This document shows positions 43,771-53,093 of a stretch of DNA of 64,000 bases, piece by piece. The notes beneath the pieces are model-generated. The model did not search any database. It had not been told where the DNA came from and saw nothing but the letters and a program-made list of their open reading frames with translations. Position 1 is the first letter of the stretch; every line of letters begins with the position of its first letter. The DNA lies in NCBI GenBank assembly GCA_025362295.1, contig JANYGX010000017.1, positions 62,001 through 126,000 of the forward strand, written 5' to 3'. Made by a program: the position numbers and the translations under genes. The DNA comes from Sphingomonadales bacterium (GTDB lineage: Bacteria > Pseudomonadota > Alphaproteobacteria > Sphingomonadales > Sphingomonadaceae).

Positions 43771-45287
43771 TGAATATTCCAGCGTCACTTGACGATATGC
43801 TTAAAGCCTCGGTGATGCGTTATGGGCCGCGCGAGGCACTGGTCGTCAAAAACCAGATTTTGTCCTACAGTGAGTTAGGTCTGGCAGTAGACAAGATGGC
43901 AAAGCAGTTGCAGCAAAAAGGTGTTGCCAAAGGAGACCGTGTGGCTGTTTGGCTACCCAAACAGATCGAGGTCGTGGTTGCCTTGTTTGCCGCAACGTCT
44001 ATCGGTGCGGTATTTGTGCCAATAAACCCAGCGTTAAAGCCGCGTCAGGTGGATTATATTCTGTCGGACTGCAGTGCGACTACGCTGGTCACAACTAAAG
44101 CGCGGTCAGTTCTGCTCTCAGCTGGCTGGCAGGCTGACGCTGCGGCACCATTGCTGTTTAACACAACGTCGCCACCAAAAACTCAGGTCGATGTACCCGA
44201 CACTCTAGCGGCCATATTGTACACTTCCGGCAGTACAGGCAACCCAAAAGGCGTCATGCTGAGCCAAGCTAATCTGTGCACGGGCACCGTTAGTGTTGCA
44301 GGCTATCTGGGCATCACTCAAAACGATCGTATTTTGTGCGTGCCGCCGCTCAGCTTTGATTACGGCTTGAATCAAGTGCTCACAGCCCTGATCAGCGGTG
44401 CGACAGCAATTCTGCATGATTATTTATTGCCAAATGATGTTTTGAAAGTGGCTGAGCAGTATCGCATTACAGGCCTTCCTGGTGTGCCGCCGATGTGGAG
44501 CCAACTGGTGGATGCTGTCTGGCCAGCAGCGCTTGCTGGGCAAATACGTTATATCACCAACACTGGAGGGCGCATGCCGCGCGCGGTTTTTGACAAGTTG
44601 CGTTTGCACTTGCCGCACAGTGACATTTATTTGATGTTTGGCCTTACGGAAGCCTTTCGCTCGACCTATCTCGACCCGAGGTTAGCTGACGTGTTACCCC
44701 ATTCTATCGGTAAGGCAATTCCTTACGCCGAAGTTCGTGTTGTGCGACCGGACGGCATGGAAACAGCTGATGGTGAGGCTGGAGAACTGGTGCACATGGG
44801 GCCGCTAGTGGCATTGGGTTACTGGCAGGATGATGCAAGAACACAGGCACGGTTTCGTCCCGCGCCTACGTGCGCAACATCTGTAACTTTAGGAACCATT
44901 TCGGTGTGGTCGGGGGACACTGTTGTCAGGGATAAAAATGGTTTTTTGAGTTTTGTAGCGCGTCATGATGATATGATTAAAACTTCTGGTTACCGTGTCA
45001 GCCCGACTGAAGTGGAGGAAGTGTTGTATGCCTCCGGCCAGATTGCAGATGCAATTGTAACTGGCGTGCCGGATGACACGCTCGGTCAATTGATCGTGGC
45101 TGCCGTAAGTTCAAAAAACGGCGAGGCTGTAAATACAGAAATGTTGCTCAAATTTTGTCGTCAACAACTCCCCGGTTTTATGGTGCCATATGCGCTTCAA
45201 GTCGTACCGGATTTACCGCGTAATCCCAATGGAAAGCTCGATAGAGCGGTTATCGCTCAAAATATCAAAGCACGCCATAATGTTTAA
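43770..45287 (+). CDS. AMP-forming acyl-CoA ligase, exosortase A system-associated
   Basis: 505 residues. Adenylate-forming enzyme with the P-loop ILYTSGSTGNPKGVMLS near residue 150, the YLMFGLTEAF region, RHDDMIKTSGYRVSP and a C-terminal catalytic Lys in NPNGKLDRAV. It activates a carboxylic acid as adenylate and loads CoA or the ACP. The acid is unknown. Its last eight bases overlap the decarboxylase start. Confidence 0.92.
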   Translation: MNIPASLDDMLKASVMRYGPREALVVKNQILSYSELGLAVDKMAKQLQQKGVAKGDRVAVWLPKQIEVVVALFAATSIGAVFVPINPALKPRQVDYILSDCSATTLVTTKARSVLLSAGWQADAAAPLLFNTTSPPKTQVDVPDTLAAILYTSGSTGNPKGVMLSQANLCTGTVSVAGYLGITQNDRILCVPPLSFDYGLNQVLTALISGATAILHDYLLPNDVLKVAEQYRITGLPGVPPMWSQLVDAVWPAALAGQIRYITNTGGRMPRAVFDKLRLHLPHSDIYLMFGLTEAFRSTYLDPRLADVLPHSIGKAIPYAEVRVVRPDGMETADGEAGELVHMGPLVALGYWQDDARTQARFRPAPTCATSVTLGTISVWSGDTVVRDKNGFLSFVARHDDMIKTSGYRVSPTEVEEVLYASGQIADAIVTGVPDDTLGQLIVAAVSSKNGEAVNTEMLLKFCRQQLPGFMVPYALQVVPDLPRNPNGKLDRAVIAQNIKARHNV

Positions 45288-46506
45288 CAAGTGGCATCAT
45301 ATTCCGGAAGGTTATGGCAATCAGGCCGGCGTGATGACAGTTGCTGGTCTGCCAGTCACAGAGCTGGTTGCCAAGCATGGCTCACCACTGTTTGTCTACG
45401 ATACAGCTTTGGTGCATGCGCGTGTGGCTAAAACCCGCGCTGCTCTGCCAGTTAATGTAAAGCTGCATTACGCCATGAAAGCCAATCCGCACCCGGCTAT
45501 TGTATCACTCATGGCAAGTTTAACGGACGGGCTTGATATTGCTTCAGGCGGCGAACTCAAATCCGCGTTGATGGCAGGTGTTGTTCCCGAAACAATTTCT
45601 TTTGCTGGGCCAGGCAAAACTGATACCGAACTACACGATGCAATACGTGCTGGCGTCAGAGTGAATCTGGAATCTGAGCTTGAGGCGAAAAGAGCGGGTG
45701 CCATTGCAATGGCGCTTGGCAAAACCGTGCGCGTTGCTGTGCGCGTCAACCCGTCTTTTGATATTAAGGGGACTAGCATGCGCATGGGTGGCACTGCCCA
45801 GCCGTTTGGCATTGATGAGGCCCGCGTGCCTGATGTGCTGGCAACACTTGGTCAAGAACCGTTTATTTTTGAAGGGTTTCATGTTTATGGAGGTTCGCAA
45901 TCTTTAAACGCGGAAAACATTATCGAAATGCAGGCTAAAACCTTTGATATGCTTGAAAAATTGAGTGTGGCTGCACCATGTTCGCCCAAAGTGTTGAATA
46001 TAGGTGGCAGCTTTGGTGTGCCTTATTTTCCGGGTGAAACCCCTCTCGACATTGTGAAAATAGGCAATGCTTTGGCAACGCAAATCGCCAACCGATCCGA
46101 GCAAATCAAAGCTGCCGAAATTGTTATTGAACTTGGTCGCTATCTTGTTGCCGAAGCAGGCATTTATATATGCACAATACTCGATAAGAAAATCTCATAC
46201 GGAGAAACGTTTTTAATTACGGACGGTGGGTTGCATCACCAGCTGGCGGCGGCCGGTCAATTCGGTCAAGTTTTGCGACGTAATTATCCTGTTGTTATTG
46301 CAACTAATCTTGATGGAAAAACAGAACATAAAGTAACCATTACTGGCTGTTTATGCACCCCACTTGATCGTCTGGCAGACAGAGTTCTTTTGCCTGATGC
46401 AGAGCCAGATGATCTTGTCGTCATATATCTCGCTGGAGCTTACGGCGCTTCGGCGTCACCAAAAGATTTTTTGGGGCACGCTCACCCCAAAGAAATCATT
46501 ATATAG
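45280..46506 (+). CDS. PLP-dependent decarboxylase, exosortase A system-associated
   Basis: 408 residues from ATG at 45280, which overlaps the ligase stop; a longer frame inside the ligase gene is rejected. Fold type III: Lys67 in LHYAMKANPHPAIV binds PLP, followed by GLDIASGGELKSAL and VNIGGSFG-like turns, and TGCLCTPLDRLADRV supplies the Cys of the other subunit's active site. Related to diaminopimelate and ornithine/arginine decarboxylases. In exosortase loci its substrate is not established. It probably supplies an amine for transfer. Confidence 0.92.
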   Translation: MFNKWHHIPEGYGNQAGVMTVAGLPVTELVAKHGSPLFVYDTALVHARVAKTRAALPVNVKLHYAMKANPHPAIVSLMASLTDGLDIASGGELKSALMAGVVPETISFAGPGKTDTELHDAIRAGVRVNLESELEAKRAGAIAMALGKTVRVAVRVNPSFDIKGTSMRMGGTAQPFGIDEARVPDVLATLGQEPFIFEGFHVYGGSQSLNAENIIEMQAKTFDMLEKLSVAAPCSPKVLNIGGSFGVPYFPGETPLDIVKIGNALATQIANRSEQIKAAEIVIELGRYLVAEAGIYICTILDKKISYGETFLITDGGLHHQLAAAGQFGQVLRRNYPVVIATNLDGKTEHKVTITGCLCTPLDRLADRVLLPDAEPDDLVVIYLAGAYGASASPKDFLGHAHPKEIII

Positions 46507-46607
46507 CTGATATTGATTGATAATTTTTTGTTTTAAGGTAGCACTCAACATCTTGTTCATATACGGTTAATATTTATTAACTATGTTTGGATACGGAGTC
46601 GTAAGGA

Positions 46608-46623
46608 GTTAACCATTTATTAA
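46608..46623 (-). promoter_or_regulatory. candidate CtrA box upstream of the polysaccharide export genes
   Basis: On the minus strand TTAATAAATGGTTAAC fits TTAA-N7-TTAAC. It lies 121 bases before the export lipoprotein ATG in an A/T-rich 237-base gap that also holds a near-miss (TTAA-N6-TTAAC near 46567). Confidence 0.35.
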
Positions 46624-46743
46624 TGAAATTAACTTTATATGATACTTGCAAATGACCCTTTGAAAACATTAGAGTAATAATGTATATAACTTAAAGATTT
46701 GGCAATTAGTGCTTTTGATTGCTTTTTAATGAAGGAAAAAATT

Positions 46744-47418
46744 ATGATATTATTAACAGCGGCAACTTCTGCTTCCGTGTATAAACTTGCGCAAAAAATC
46801 TCCACAGGCCTCTGCATAGTGTCGGTGATTGCGCTTGGTGGTTGCGCAAATAACAGGTCGGGCCAACTGCCGCCGGCAGCGTTTGTGGCGCCCGCAGAAG
46901 GCCCAGGTCCTGATTATGTGATTGGGCCACTTGATAATATCAACATTTTCGTGTGGCGTAACCCTGAGCTTTCAACAACGGTGCGTGTACGACCTGATGG
47001 GCGTATAACCGTGCCATTAATAGAAGATTTGTCGGCAACGGGTCAGACACCAACTCAGCTGGCAAAAGCCATTGAAGAAAAGCTCAAAACGTATATTCAA
47101 AACCCAATTGTTTCTGTTATTGTATCAGATTTTAATGGTCCTTACTCGCAGCAAGTGCGTATAGTCGGGCAAGCAGCAAAACCGGCAGCTATACCCTATC
47201 GTGCGAACATGACGCTCCTTGACGCCATGATCGCTGTTGGTGGATTAACGGACTACGCAGCGGGTAATCGCTCGCACCTGGTGCGGTTTGATCCTAAAAC
47301 TGGTTCACAAAAAGAATATGATCTGAAAATTAGTCGCTTGCTGAAAGATGGCGATGTGAAGTCAAATATTCGTATTGAGCCTGGCGATGTGATCATTATC
47401 CCTGAAAGTTTTTTCTAG
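46744..47418 (+). CDS. polysaccharide export lipoprotein (Wza/ExoF type, XrtA locus)
   Basis: 224 residues from ATG at 46744, with GAAGGA seven bases upstream; longer frames from 46699 or 46729 are rejected. Lipoprotein signal peptide with lipobox LGGC. Poly-export domain (YVIGPLDNINIFVWRNPELS, VRPDGRITVPLIEDL) followed by SLBB-type strands (QVRIVGQAAKPAAIPYRANM). It forms or lines the outer-membrane channel for the exopolysaccharide. First gene of the long plus-strand arm. Confidence 0.92.
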   Translation: MILLTAATSASVYKLAQKISTGLCIVSVIALGGCANNRSGQLPPAAFVAPAEGPGPDYVIGPLDNINIFVWRNPELSTTVRVRPDGRITVPLIEDLSATGQTPTQLAKAIEEKLKTYIQNPIVSVIVSDFNGPYSQQVRIVGQAAKPAAIPYRANMTLLDAMIAVGGLTDYAAGNRSHLVRFDPKTGSQKEYDLKISRLLKDGDVKSNIRIEPGDVIIIPESFF

Positions 47419-47596
47419 AATAATGGCTTCATGAGCGCACCTGACGTGTTGCTTTTTTTGAAGGCAGGAAAACAAGTGTCGTTAAAGACACATTAAGACC
47501 ATGAATATAGAAGTGGTCATTATGTTTGGTTAGTTGAATAAAATTCAAATTTTGATTAACCGCGCCAAAATAATGAAGGCCACAACAGGATAAGGC

Positions 47597-49195
47597 ATGA
47601 CTTCAGTTTACGACCAAATTTTGGGTACACTCTACGGGATATGGCGTCGCCGTTGGTATGGCATTGCAACCATGTGGGCTGTGTGCTTGCTTGGCTGGGG
47701 CATAGTCGCGGCTATCCCTGACACTTACGAAGCCACAGCTCGCATATATGTCGATACAAATGAAGCCTTGAAAGATTATGTTGAGGGTGGCCAATCAAAC
47801 AATGTGCTGAAACAAGTTGACGTTGTGAAGCGAACGCTCATCAACCACGCTAATCTTGAACGTGTTATAAGGCGCACAGATCTGGATCTTACGGCATCAA
47901 ACGAGTCCGATACTGAAAAGTTAATAGATCAACTCGCCGAAAATATATCTCTCAAAAACCAGGGCGAAGATTTGTTCACGATTTCATACAAGTCTGGCGC
48001 GCGCCGGTTGACCACGCAGGAAAACGCCAACCTTGCCAAGCGGGTGGTGCAAAACCTGATTAACATTTTCGTTGAAGACAACATGGGTGGCAAGCGAGAT
48101 ACGCTGAATGGCGTCATTCGGTTTCTTGATGAGCGCCTGAATGATCTTAAAGGCCAGCTTGAGCAGTATGAAAAAGCAAAAGCTGATTTCGAGCGTGCTA
48201 ACAAAGGTTTTCTAGAGGGGCCGGATAACTACCAGACACGGCTTTCTACAGCGCGGACAGAAGTTGCCCAGCTTGAACAAAGGCTGACTGAACTGCGCTC
48301 TTCGCGCTCGGCATTATCAGCACAGCTTGGCTCTATACCAGCAACGATACCTGGCAGCACATTTGTGTTTCAGCAAGCCGGTGGCACAACGGGTGGATAC
48401 CGCGAAGATCCAAATTCAACAGCTGGCCGCATTGAAGTTATGCAGCGTCAACTGACCGAAGATTTTGCGAAGGGTTTGACAGAAAACCACCCTGACGTTG
48501 TAACAATCAAATCGCAGATTTCTCAATTGCAGAAACAACTCGAGCTTGAAAAGCGATCAGCGCCCAAAAAAGCGGCCGCTGAAAATGCTGCGAGTCAATC
48601 TAACCCAGTATATGTTCAAACGAAAATGCAGTTGATTCAAAAAGATACGGATTTGCATGCAACAGAGGCGCGTTATGCGCAGTTGAAAGGTGAAATATCC
48701 AGCCTTGATGGCAAGACTGAAACGATGCCTTCTACAGCCGCTGAGAAATCAAAAGTAGACCGCGATTATGAAGTTACGCGCCACAGCTATGATGAAATGC
48801 TGCAAAAGCGGGAAAAAGCAAAACAGGCACTTGCAGCTGAAACCGGCGCTGAGCCTTTCCATATTCGCATTATTGATGCACCAGAAGTTCCATTAAAGCC
48901 TGTCGCCCCTAATCGCCCCTTGTTGTTATCAGGAGTGATCATTGCCGGATTGATATTGGGTATTGCGGCATCATTCATTCTCAGCCAAATTCACACAACA
49001 TATTTAAACGTTAATAAGTTGCGTGATGGCCTCAATATACCAGTTCTCGGCAGCGTTTCGGCTATTTTGACCGAGCAACAGCGCAATCAGGCGCGTATGT
49101 GGCTCAGCATGTTTCTGCTCGCATTTGGTAGCCTGGTTGTTATTTACGGGGTGTTGATGGCTATCGAGATCACCCAAAGATCAACGGCTATTTAA
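47597..49195 (+). CDS. XrtA-associated polysaccharide chain-length determinant (Wzz/PCP type)
   Basis: 532 residues: membrane helix ~20-40, a Wzz-like domain (TYEATARIYVDTNEALKDYV), long periplasmic coiled coils (~180-400, Gln/Glu/Lys-rich heptads), a GNVR-like proline segment (VPLKPVAPNRPLLL) leading into the second membrane helix (~440-460), and a further hydrophobic C-terminal segment (~505-525). It controls chain length with the autokinase encoded next. Follows the export gene after 178 bases. Confidence 0.92.
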   Translation: MTSVYDQILGTLYGIWRRRWYGIATMWAVCLLGWGIVAAIPDTYEATARIYVDTNEALKDYVEGGQSNNVLKQVDVVKRTLINHANLERVIRRTDLDLTASNESDTEKLIDQLAENISLKNQGEDLFTISYKSGARRLTTQENANLAKRVVQNLINIFVEDNMGGKRDTLNGVIRFLDERLNDLKGQLEQYEKAKADFERANKGFLEGPDNYQTRLSTARTEVAQLEQRLTELRSSRSALSAQLGSIPATIPGSTFVFQQAGGTTGGYREDPNSTAGRIEVMQRQLTEDFAKGLTENHPDVVTIKSQISQLQKQLELEKRSAPKKAAAENAASQSNPVYVQTKMQLIQKDTDLHATEARYAQLKGEISSLDGKTETMPSTAAEKSKVDRDYEVTRHSYDEMLQKREKAKQALAAETGAEPFHIRIIDAPEVPLKPVAPNRPLLLSGVIIAGLILGIAASFILSQIHTTYLNVNKLRDGLNIPVLGSVSAILTEQQRNQARMWLSMFLLAFGSLVVIYGVLMAIEITQRSTAI

Positions 49196-49218
49196 TGTGC
49201 AGTGCAAGGAACGCATAA

Positions 49219-50160
49219 ATGTCTGATAACGATAGCACACTGAAAGATGAAGGCGTTTCCATATTGGAGCGAGCTGCGCGTCGGCTTGATCATGCACTTG
49301 GCCACCAGTCTTCTTCCAGCCCATCGGCATCCCAAGAGGCCATTCGCCATCAGGTTTACGATAACACACTCGATCTTGAACAGCCGGTTTCTTTAGCCGA
49401 AGACGCTGACGATTCACCGCAACGGCTCAGTCGTCGCGGGGAAATCGATCTCGTTTCATTACGCGAAAATGGTTACATCGTGCCGGACTCGCCAGCAACT
49501 GTTACAGCGGAAGAGTTTCGCCTGTTAAAGCGGCAGCTGTTGCTTAACGCTTTTGCGCGCGGCGAGGGCGCCATCCGCAACGGTAACCTCATTCTGGTTT
49601 GTTCAACCCAGCCTAACGAAGGCAAAACCTTTTGTGCGATCAATCTGGCACTCTCTATTGCTTCAGAGCGTGATTTGACTGTGCTGCTGGTTGATGCCGA
49701 CTTTGCCAAGCCTGAAATTCTCTCAACACTTGGCCTTGAAGGCGGCAAAGGATTGATTGACGTGATTGCCGATCCGTCCCTCAATTTGTCGGATTGCTTA
49801 ATTCGCACAAATATAGAAAATTTTTCCGTATTGCCTGCAGGTCGTCAGCATCACTTGACAACAGAGCTTCTGGCATCGGAGCGCATGGGTATGATGATAG
49901 AGGAAATTGCCCAGCGCTACCGCGACCGTGTCATTATATTTGATTCTCCCCCAGTTCTGGCGAGTTCGGCAGCGTCGGTTCTGGCATTGCACGTGGGCCA
50001 AACATTGTTTGTCGTGGAAGCGGAGTCCACACGCGAGCAGCAGCTTCGCGAAGGCCTTGCCATGATCTCTGCCTGCAAAAACACACATTTGTTGCTCAAC
50101 AAAACAAAATACAGTTCTGGAGGCCGTAAGTTTGGCTCCTATTATGGTTATGGCGCTTAA
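49219..50160 (+). CDS. XrtA-associated tyrosine autokinase (BY-kinase)
   Basis: 313 residues: Walker A STQPNEGKTFCAINLA, Walker A' VLLVDADFAKPE, Walker B VIIFDSPPVL, and a C-terminal tyrosine cluster (SYYGYG) for autophosphorylation. A cytoplasmic BY-kinase that cycles with the chain-length determinant to drive polymer export. The ~90-residue N-terminal lead (RRGEIDLVSLRENGYIVPD) is typical for the exosortase-linked type. Confidence 0.93.
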   Translation: MSDNDSTLKDEGVSILERAARRLDHALGHQSSSSPSASQEAIRHQVYDNTLDLEQPVSLAEDADDSPQRLSRRGEIDLVSLRENGYIVPDSPATVTAEEFRLLKRQLLLNAFARGEGAIRNGNLILVCSTQPNEGKTFCAINLALSIASERDLTVLLVDADFAKPEILSTLGLEGGKGLIDVIADPSLNLSDCLIRTNIENFSVLPAGRQHHLTTELLASERMGMMIEEIAQRYRDRVIIFDSPPVLASSAASVLALHVGQTLFVVEAESTREQQLREGLAMISACKNTHLLLNKTKYSSGGRKFGSYYGYGA

Positions 50161-50176
50161 TAAAGGATTGGACTTC

Positions 50177-51976
50177 ATGAAAACTGGAAGTCAGTTGTCA
50201 AGGCGGCGTTCCGCTACACTTACCATGCTTTCATCGGGCGTGGCGCTATCCTGTATATTCACGCCACTGGCGCAGGCGCGCATAACAATAGAACCGCGTG
50301 TAGATGTCCGTGCTGTTTTTTCCGACAACGTGAACGCTTCACCTGATGGTTTTAAAGATGCAGGCATTATAACGGTATTCGAGCCCGGTATCGGCGTGAC
50401 AATCAACAGCGCCAAACTTGAGGCGACAATTGATTATAATGCAGGCATCAGGAAAGCGTTGTTTGCCAGTACCAGAGGCAATACAGTCAAACATAATTTG
50501 CTGGCGCGAGGTTCAGCAAAAATTATTGATGATTTTCTCTACTTGAATGCGGGCGCTGTTGTTACCCAGCTGGTGCGTAACCCGCAGGGTTCAGTGACTT
50601 TAAACCCGGATACCTTCAGCAACAATCTCGATCATGTGGCAACGTTTTATGTTGAGCCATCCATCAGGCGGCGATTGAATGAATATCTGAATTTGACAAT
50701 CAACACGCAAGTGGGGCTGACAATTCTGAAGGATCAACCGGACAATCGGCCACTGCGAGCAAATGTCAATGATCCGCTTTTTACAAATATCAATCGGGTT
50801 AATTCACAAAATTTTTCTTCACAACCAGGATCCAGCAGCGATAACGAAAGTGCATCAGCTGGTCTTCAAAGCGGTGACGCTTTTCAGCATTTCAAATGGG
50901 AGCTGAAGGCATCATGGAGCCGTGACAAGCGCCGGTATCTGAATGAACTTGACAATGATTATTCAGGTGTTGCCAATCTTGAGGTGCCGCTTACGCGTGG
51001 ATTTTCCCTGGTTGGCAGTGCTGGTTATGAATCCAGCAAAGATGTCGAAGATGTCATAGTGACCAATCAATCCACACGGTTTCCGGAAGTGCTGCCAGAC
51101 GGTACATTTCTGGTTTTGCGTGATGCAGACTCTCGCAATGGCACCAATCTTACAGGCACAAACCCGCAACTGTCCGATGGTATTGGTGGCTTGCTGCCGC
51201 GACGCGATGGGCGAATTATTGATCGCAAGGGCTTCATATGGGACGCTGGTTTTCACTGGAATCCAAGCCGCCGTACTGACATCACCGTGCGCGGCGGGGC
51301 GCGTTTTGGTACAGCTAATATCAGTGTTAACGGCTTTCATAAATTTTCCGAACATTCGTCGGTTAACCTGAGCTACGGCACTAATCTTGATAGTCTGTCT
51401 CGCTTGCTCACTCGCAGCATCAATTATTCAAACGGCATCAGTGGGCCGACACAAGTGCAGGTGCTTGGTCAGCGCTCCACACCCGTTCTGTTGCCGCTTA
51501 ACGGGTTCGACCCGATCAATGGTGGCTACACAGGCAACCTTGCTATCAACAACGGCACTTTCCTGCAACGCACGGCGCGCCTGACGTACATTTATGATCG
51601 TCCATCATTGAATGCCAACATCAGTCTTTTTGCTGAAGATCGCCAGCTGCTTAGCCTGCAATACTTACCGGGACAAAGGCCAATTTTGCCAAGTGCCATT
51701 CCCAATGACAGGTCCATCGGCACGGCTTCAACCTTTGAGCACCACCTTGATAAAACCCACAGCATTCTGGTGGACCTTGATTTTCGCTACAGTGAATACT
51801 CACTTGATACCGCAAGGCGTGATTATCTTTACGGTGGAACTGTTGGTTACCGCGTCGAGTTTACACCCAAGATCAGGCTGGAGACAAAATATCTTTTTAG
51901 TAAACGTCAGACCAATGCAACCGGGTTTAATATTAAAGAAAATAATATAACTGTCAGCTTGCAGGCCAGATTTTAG
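50177..51976 (+). CDS. XrtA/PEP-CTERM-associated outer-membrane beta-barrel protein
   Basis: 599 residues from ATG at 50177 (AAAGGA eight bases upstream). Signal peptide (~1-34, ending AQARI) and then many alternating amphipathic strands, ending in an aromatic residue (LQARF). The opening RITIEPRVDVRAVFSDNVN is the mark of the beta-barrel family found in exosortase A clusters (TIGR03016-like). It may be the outer-membrane secretin-like conduit or an attachment site for the polymer. Function is not proven. Confidence 0.88.
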   Translation: MKTGSQLSRRRSATLTMLSSGVALSCIFTPLAQARITIEPRVDVRAVFSDNVNASPDGFKDAGIITVFEPGIGVTINSAKLEATIDYNAGIRKALFASTRGNTVKHNLLARGSAKIIDDFLYLNAGAVVTQLVRNPQGSVTLNPDTFSNNLDHVATFYVEPSIRRRLNEYLNLTINTQVGLTILKDQPDNRPLRANVNDPLFTNINRVNSQNFSSQPGSSSDNESASAGLQSGDAFQHFKWELKASWSRDKRRYLNELDNDYSGVANLEVPLTRGFSLVGSAGYESSKDVEDVIVTNQSTRFPEVLPDGTFLVLRDADSRNGTNLTGTNPQLSDGIGGLLPRRDGRIIDRKGFIWDAGFHWNPSRRTDITVRGGARFGTANISVNGFHKFSEHSSVNLSYGTNLDSLSRLLTRSINYSNGISGPTQVQVLGQRSTPVLLPLNGFDPINGGYTGNLAINNGTFLQRTARLTYIYDRPSLNANISLFAEDRQLLSLQYLPGQRPILPSAIPNDRSIGTASTFEHHLDKTHSILVDLDFRYSEYSLDTARRDYLYGGTVGYRVEFTPKIRLETKYLFSKRQTNATGFNIKENNITVSLQARF

Positions 51977-51998
51977 ACATAAAGGTTTACCCACGCGC

Positions 51999-53093
51999 AT
52001 GTATGAGGATTTTTACAAACTCAAAGGCAAACCGTTTCAGCTAACACCTGACCCACGGTTTTATTTTGATACCCGCACCCACAAGAAGGCAATGGCTTAT
52101 CTCACCTATGGCTTGTCGCAAGGTGAAGGGTTTATCATAATTACAGGTGATGTTGGTGCCGGAAAAACCACTTTGGTCGGGCACTTGTTCGACTCTCTCG
52201 ATAAAACCCGCTACGTGTTTGCCAAGGTTGTCACCACACAACTCGATGCTGATTCAACCTTAAAAATGGTTGCAGCCGCGTTTGGTATTCACATCGATGG
52301 TTTGGACAAGGCTGGCATACTTGGCCGCGTTGAATTGTTTTTGCGGCAGCAGTTTCGCGATCGCCGTCGCGCCCTGCTGATTGTTGATGAAGCGCAGAAT
52401 TTGCCTGTCAGTGCGCTGGAAGAATTGCGCATGCTTTCCAACTATCAAGAGGGCAATAAAGCTTTGCTGCAAGTATTTTTGCTGGGTCAGCCGGAGTTTC
52501 GTGACAAGCTTGCATATTCCAACGAGCTGGAACAGCTGCGCCAGAGGGTTATTGCAACACACCATCTGGAGCCAATGCAGAAAGAGGAATTGCCGGGTTA
52601 TATTTATCACCGGCTCAAGCTTTGCGGATGGAACAACAACCCGAGATTCACAGACGCGGCTTTTGACACCATGTTCGATTATTCAGGGGGTGTGCCGCGC
52701 AGGCTCAACAATTTAGCATCTCGTATTTTGCTATTTGGTTCTCTCGAAGGCAAGACCGAAATAGACCATGACATTGTTGAAGAGGTGATCAACGACCTTA
52801 AAAAGGACAGTACACCAACAACCGGCCCCAAGCATCCAGGTGTGGCCGATATGGCGTTTGCAGGTGGCGGACTGGTGAGATCGAATGTGCCGCCCAAAAT
52901 CCGTGCTGATTTGGCGGCAGCGAACAGCGATTTAATGGGTGCAGACCCTGAACTTGTGCGTCGTATCGAAGTGCTTGAGCGCTATGCCAAGGCGCATGAC
53001 CAAACAATCAGACAAACCTTGCAAATATTGAGTGACTGGGCAGATGCGGCGGCTGTGCCTGTGCCTTTGAAGACCGGAACCAATGAACAGTGA
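51999..53093 (+). CDS. XrtA-associated AAA ATPase (ExeA-like)
   Basis: 364 residues: N-terminal YEDFYKLKGKPFQLTPDPRF, Walker A GDVGAGKTTL, Walker B ALLIVDEAQNL, sensor and arginine-finger regions (RQRVIATHHLEP, GGVPRRLNNLASRILL). C-terminal coiled tail. Like ExeA/GspA it could aid assembly of an envelope machine. The ATG at 51999 follows the barrel gene by 22 bases, and its end overlaps the deacetylase gene by 11 bases. Confidence 0.92.
   Translation: MYEDFYKLKGKPFQLTPDPRFYFDTRTHKKAMAYLTYGLSQGEGFIIITGDVGAGKTTLVGHLFDSLDKTRYVFAKVVTTQLDADSTLKMVAAAFGIHIDGLDKAGILGRVELFLRQQFRDRRRALLIVDEAQNLPVSALEELRMLSNYQEGNKALLQVFLLGQPEFRDKLAYSNELEQLRQRVIATHHLEPMQKEELPGYIYHRLKLCGWNNNPRFTDAAFDTMFDYSGGVPRRLNNLASRILLFGSLEGKTEIDHDIVEEVINDLKKDSTPTTGPKHPGVADMAFAGGGLVRSNVPPKIRADLAAANSDLMGADPELVRRIEVLERYAKAHDQTIRQTLQILSDWADAAAVPVPLKTGTNEQ

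Noticed and set aside
46557-46572. TTAA-N6-TTAAC near the export operon
   Set aside because: The spacer is one base short of the CtrA consensus; noted only as a near miss.
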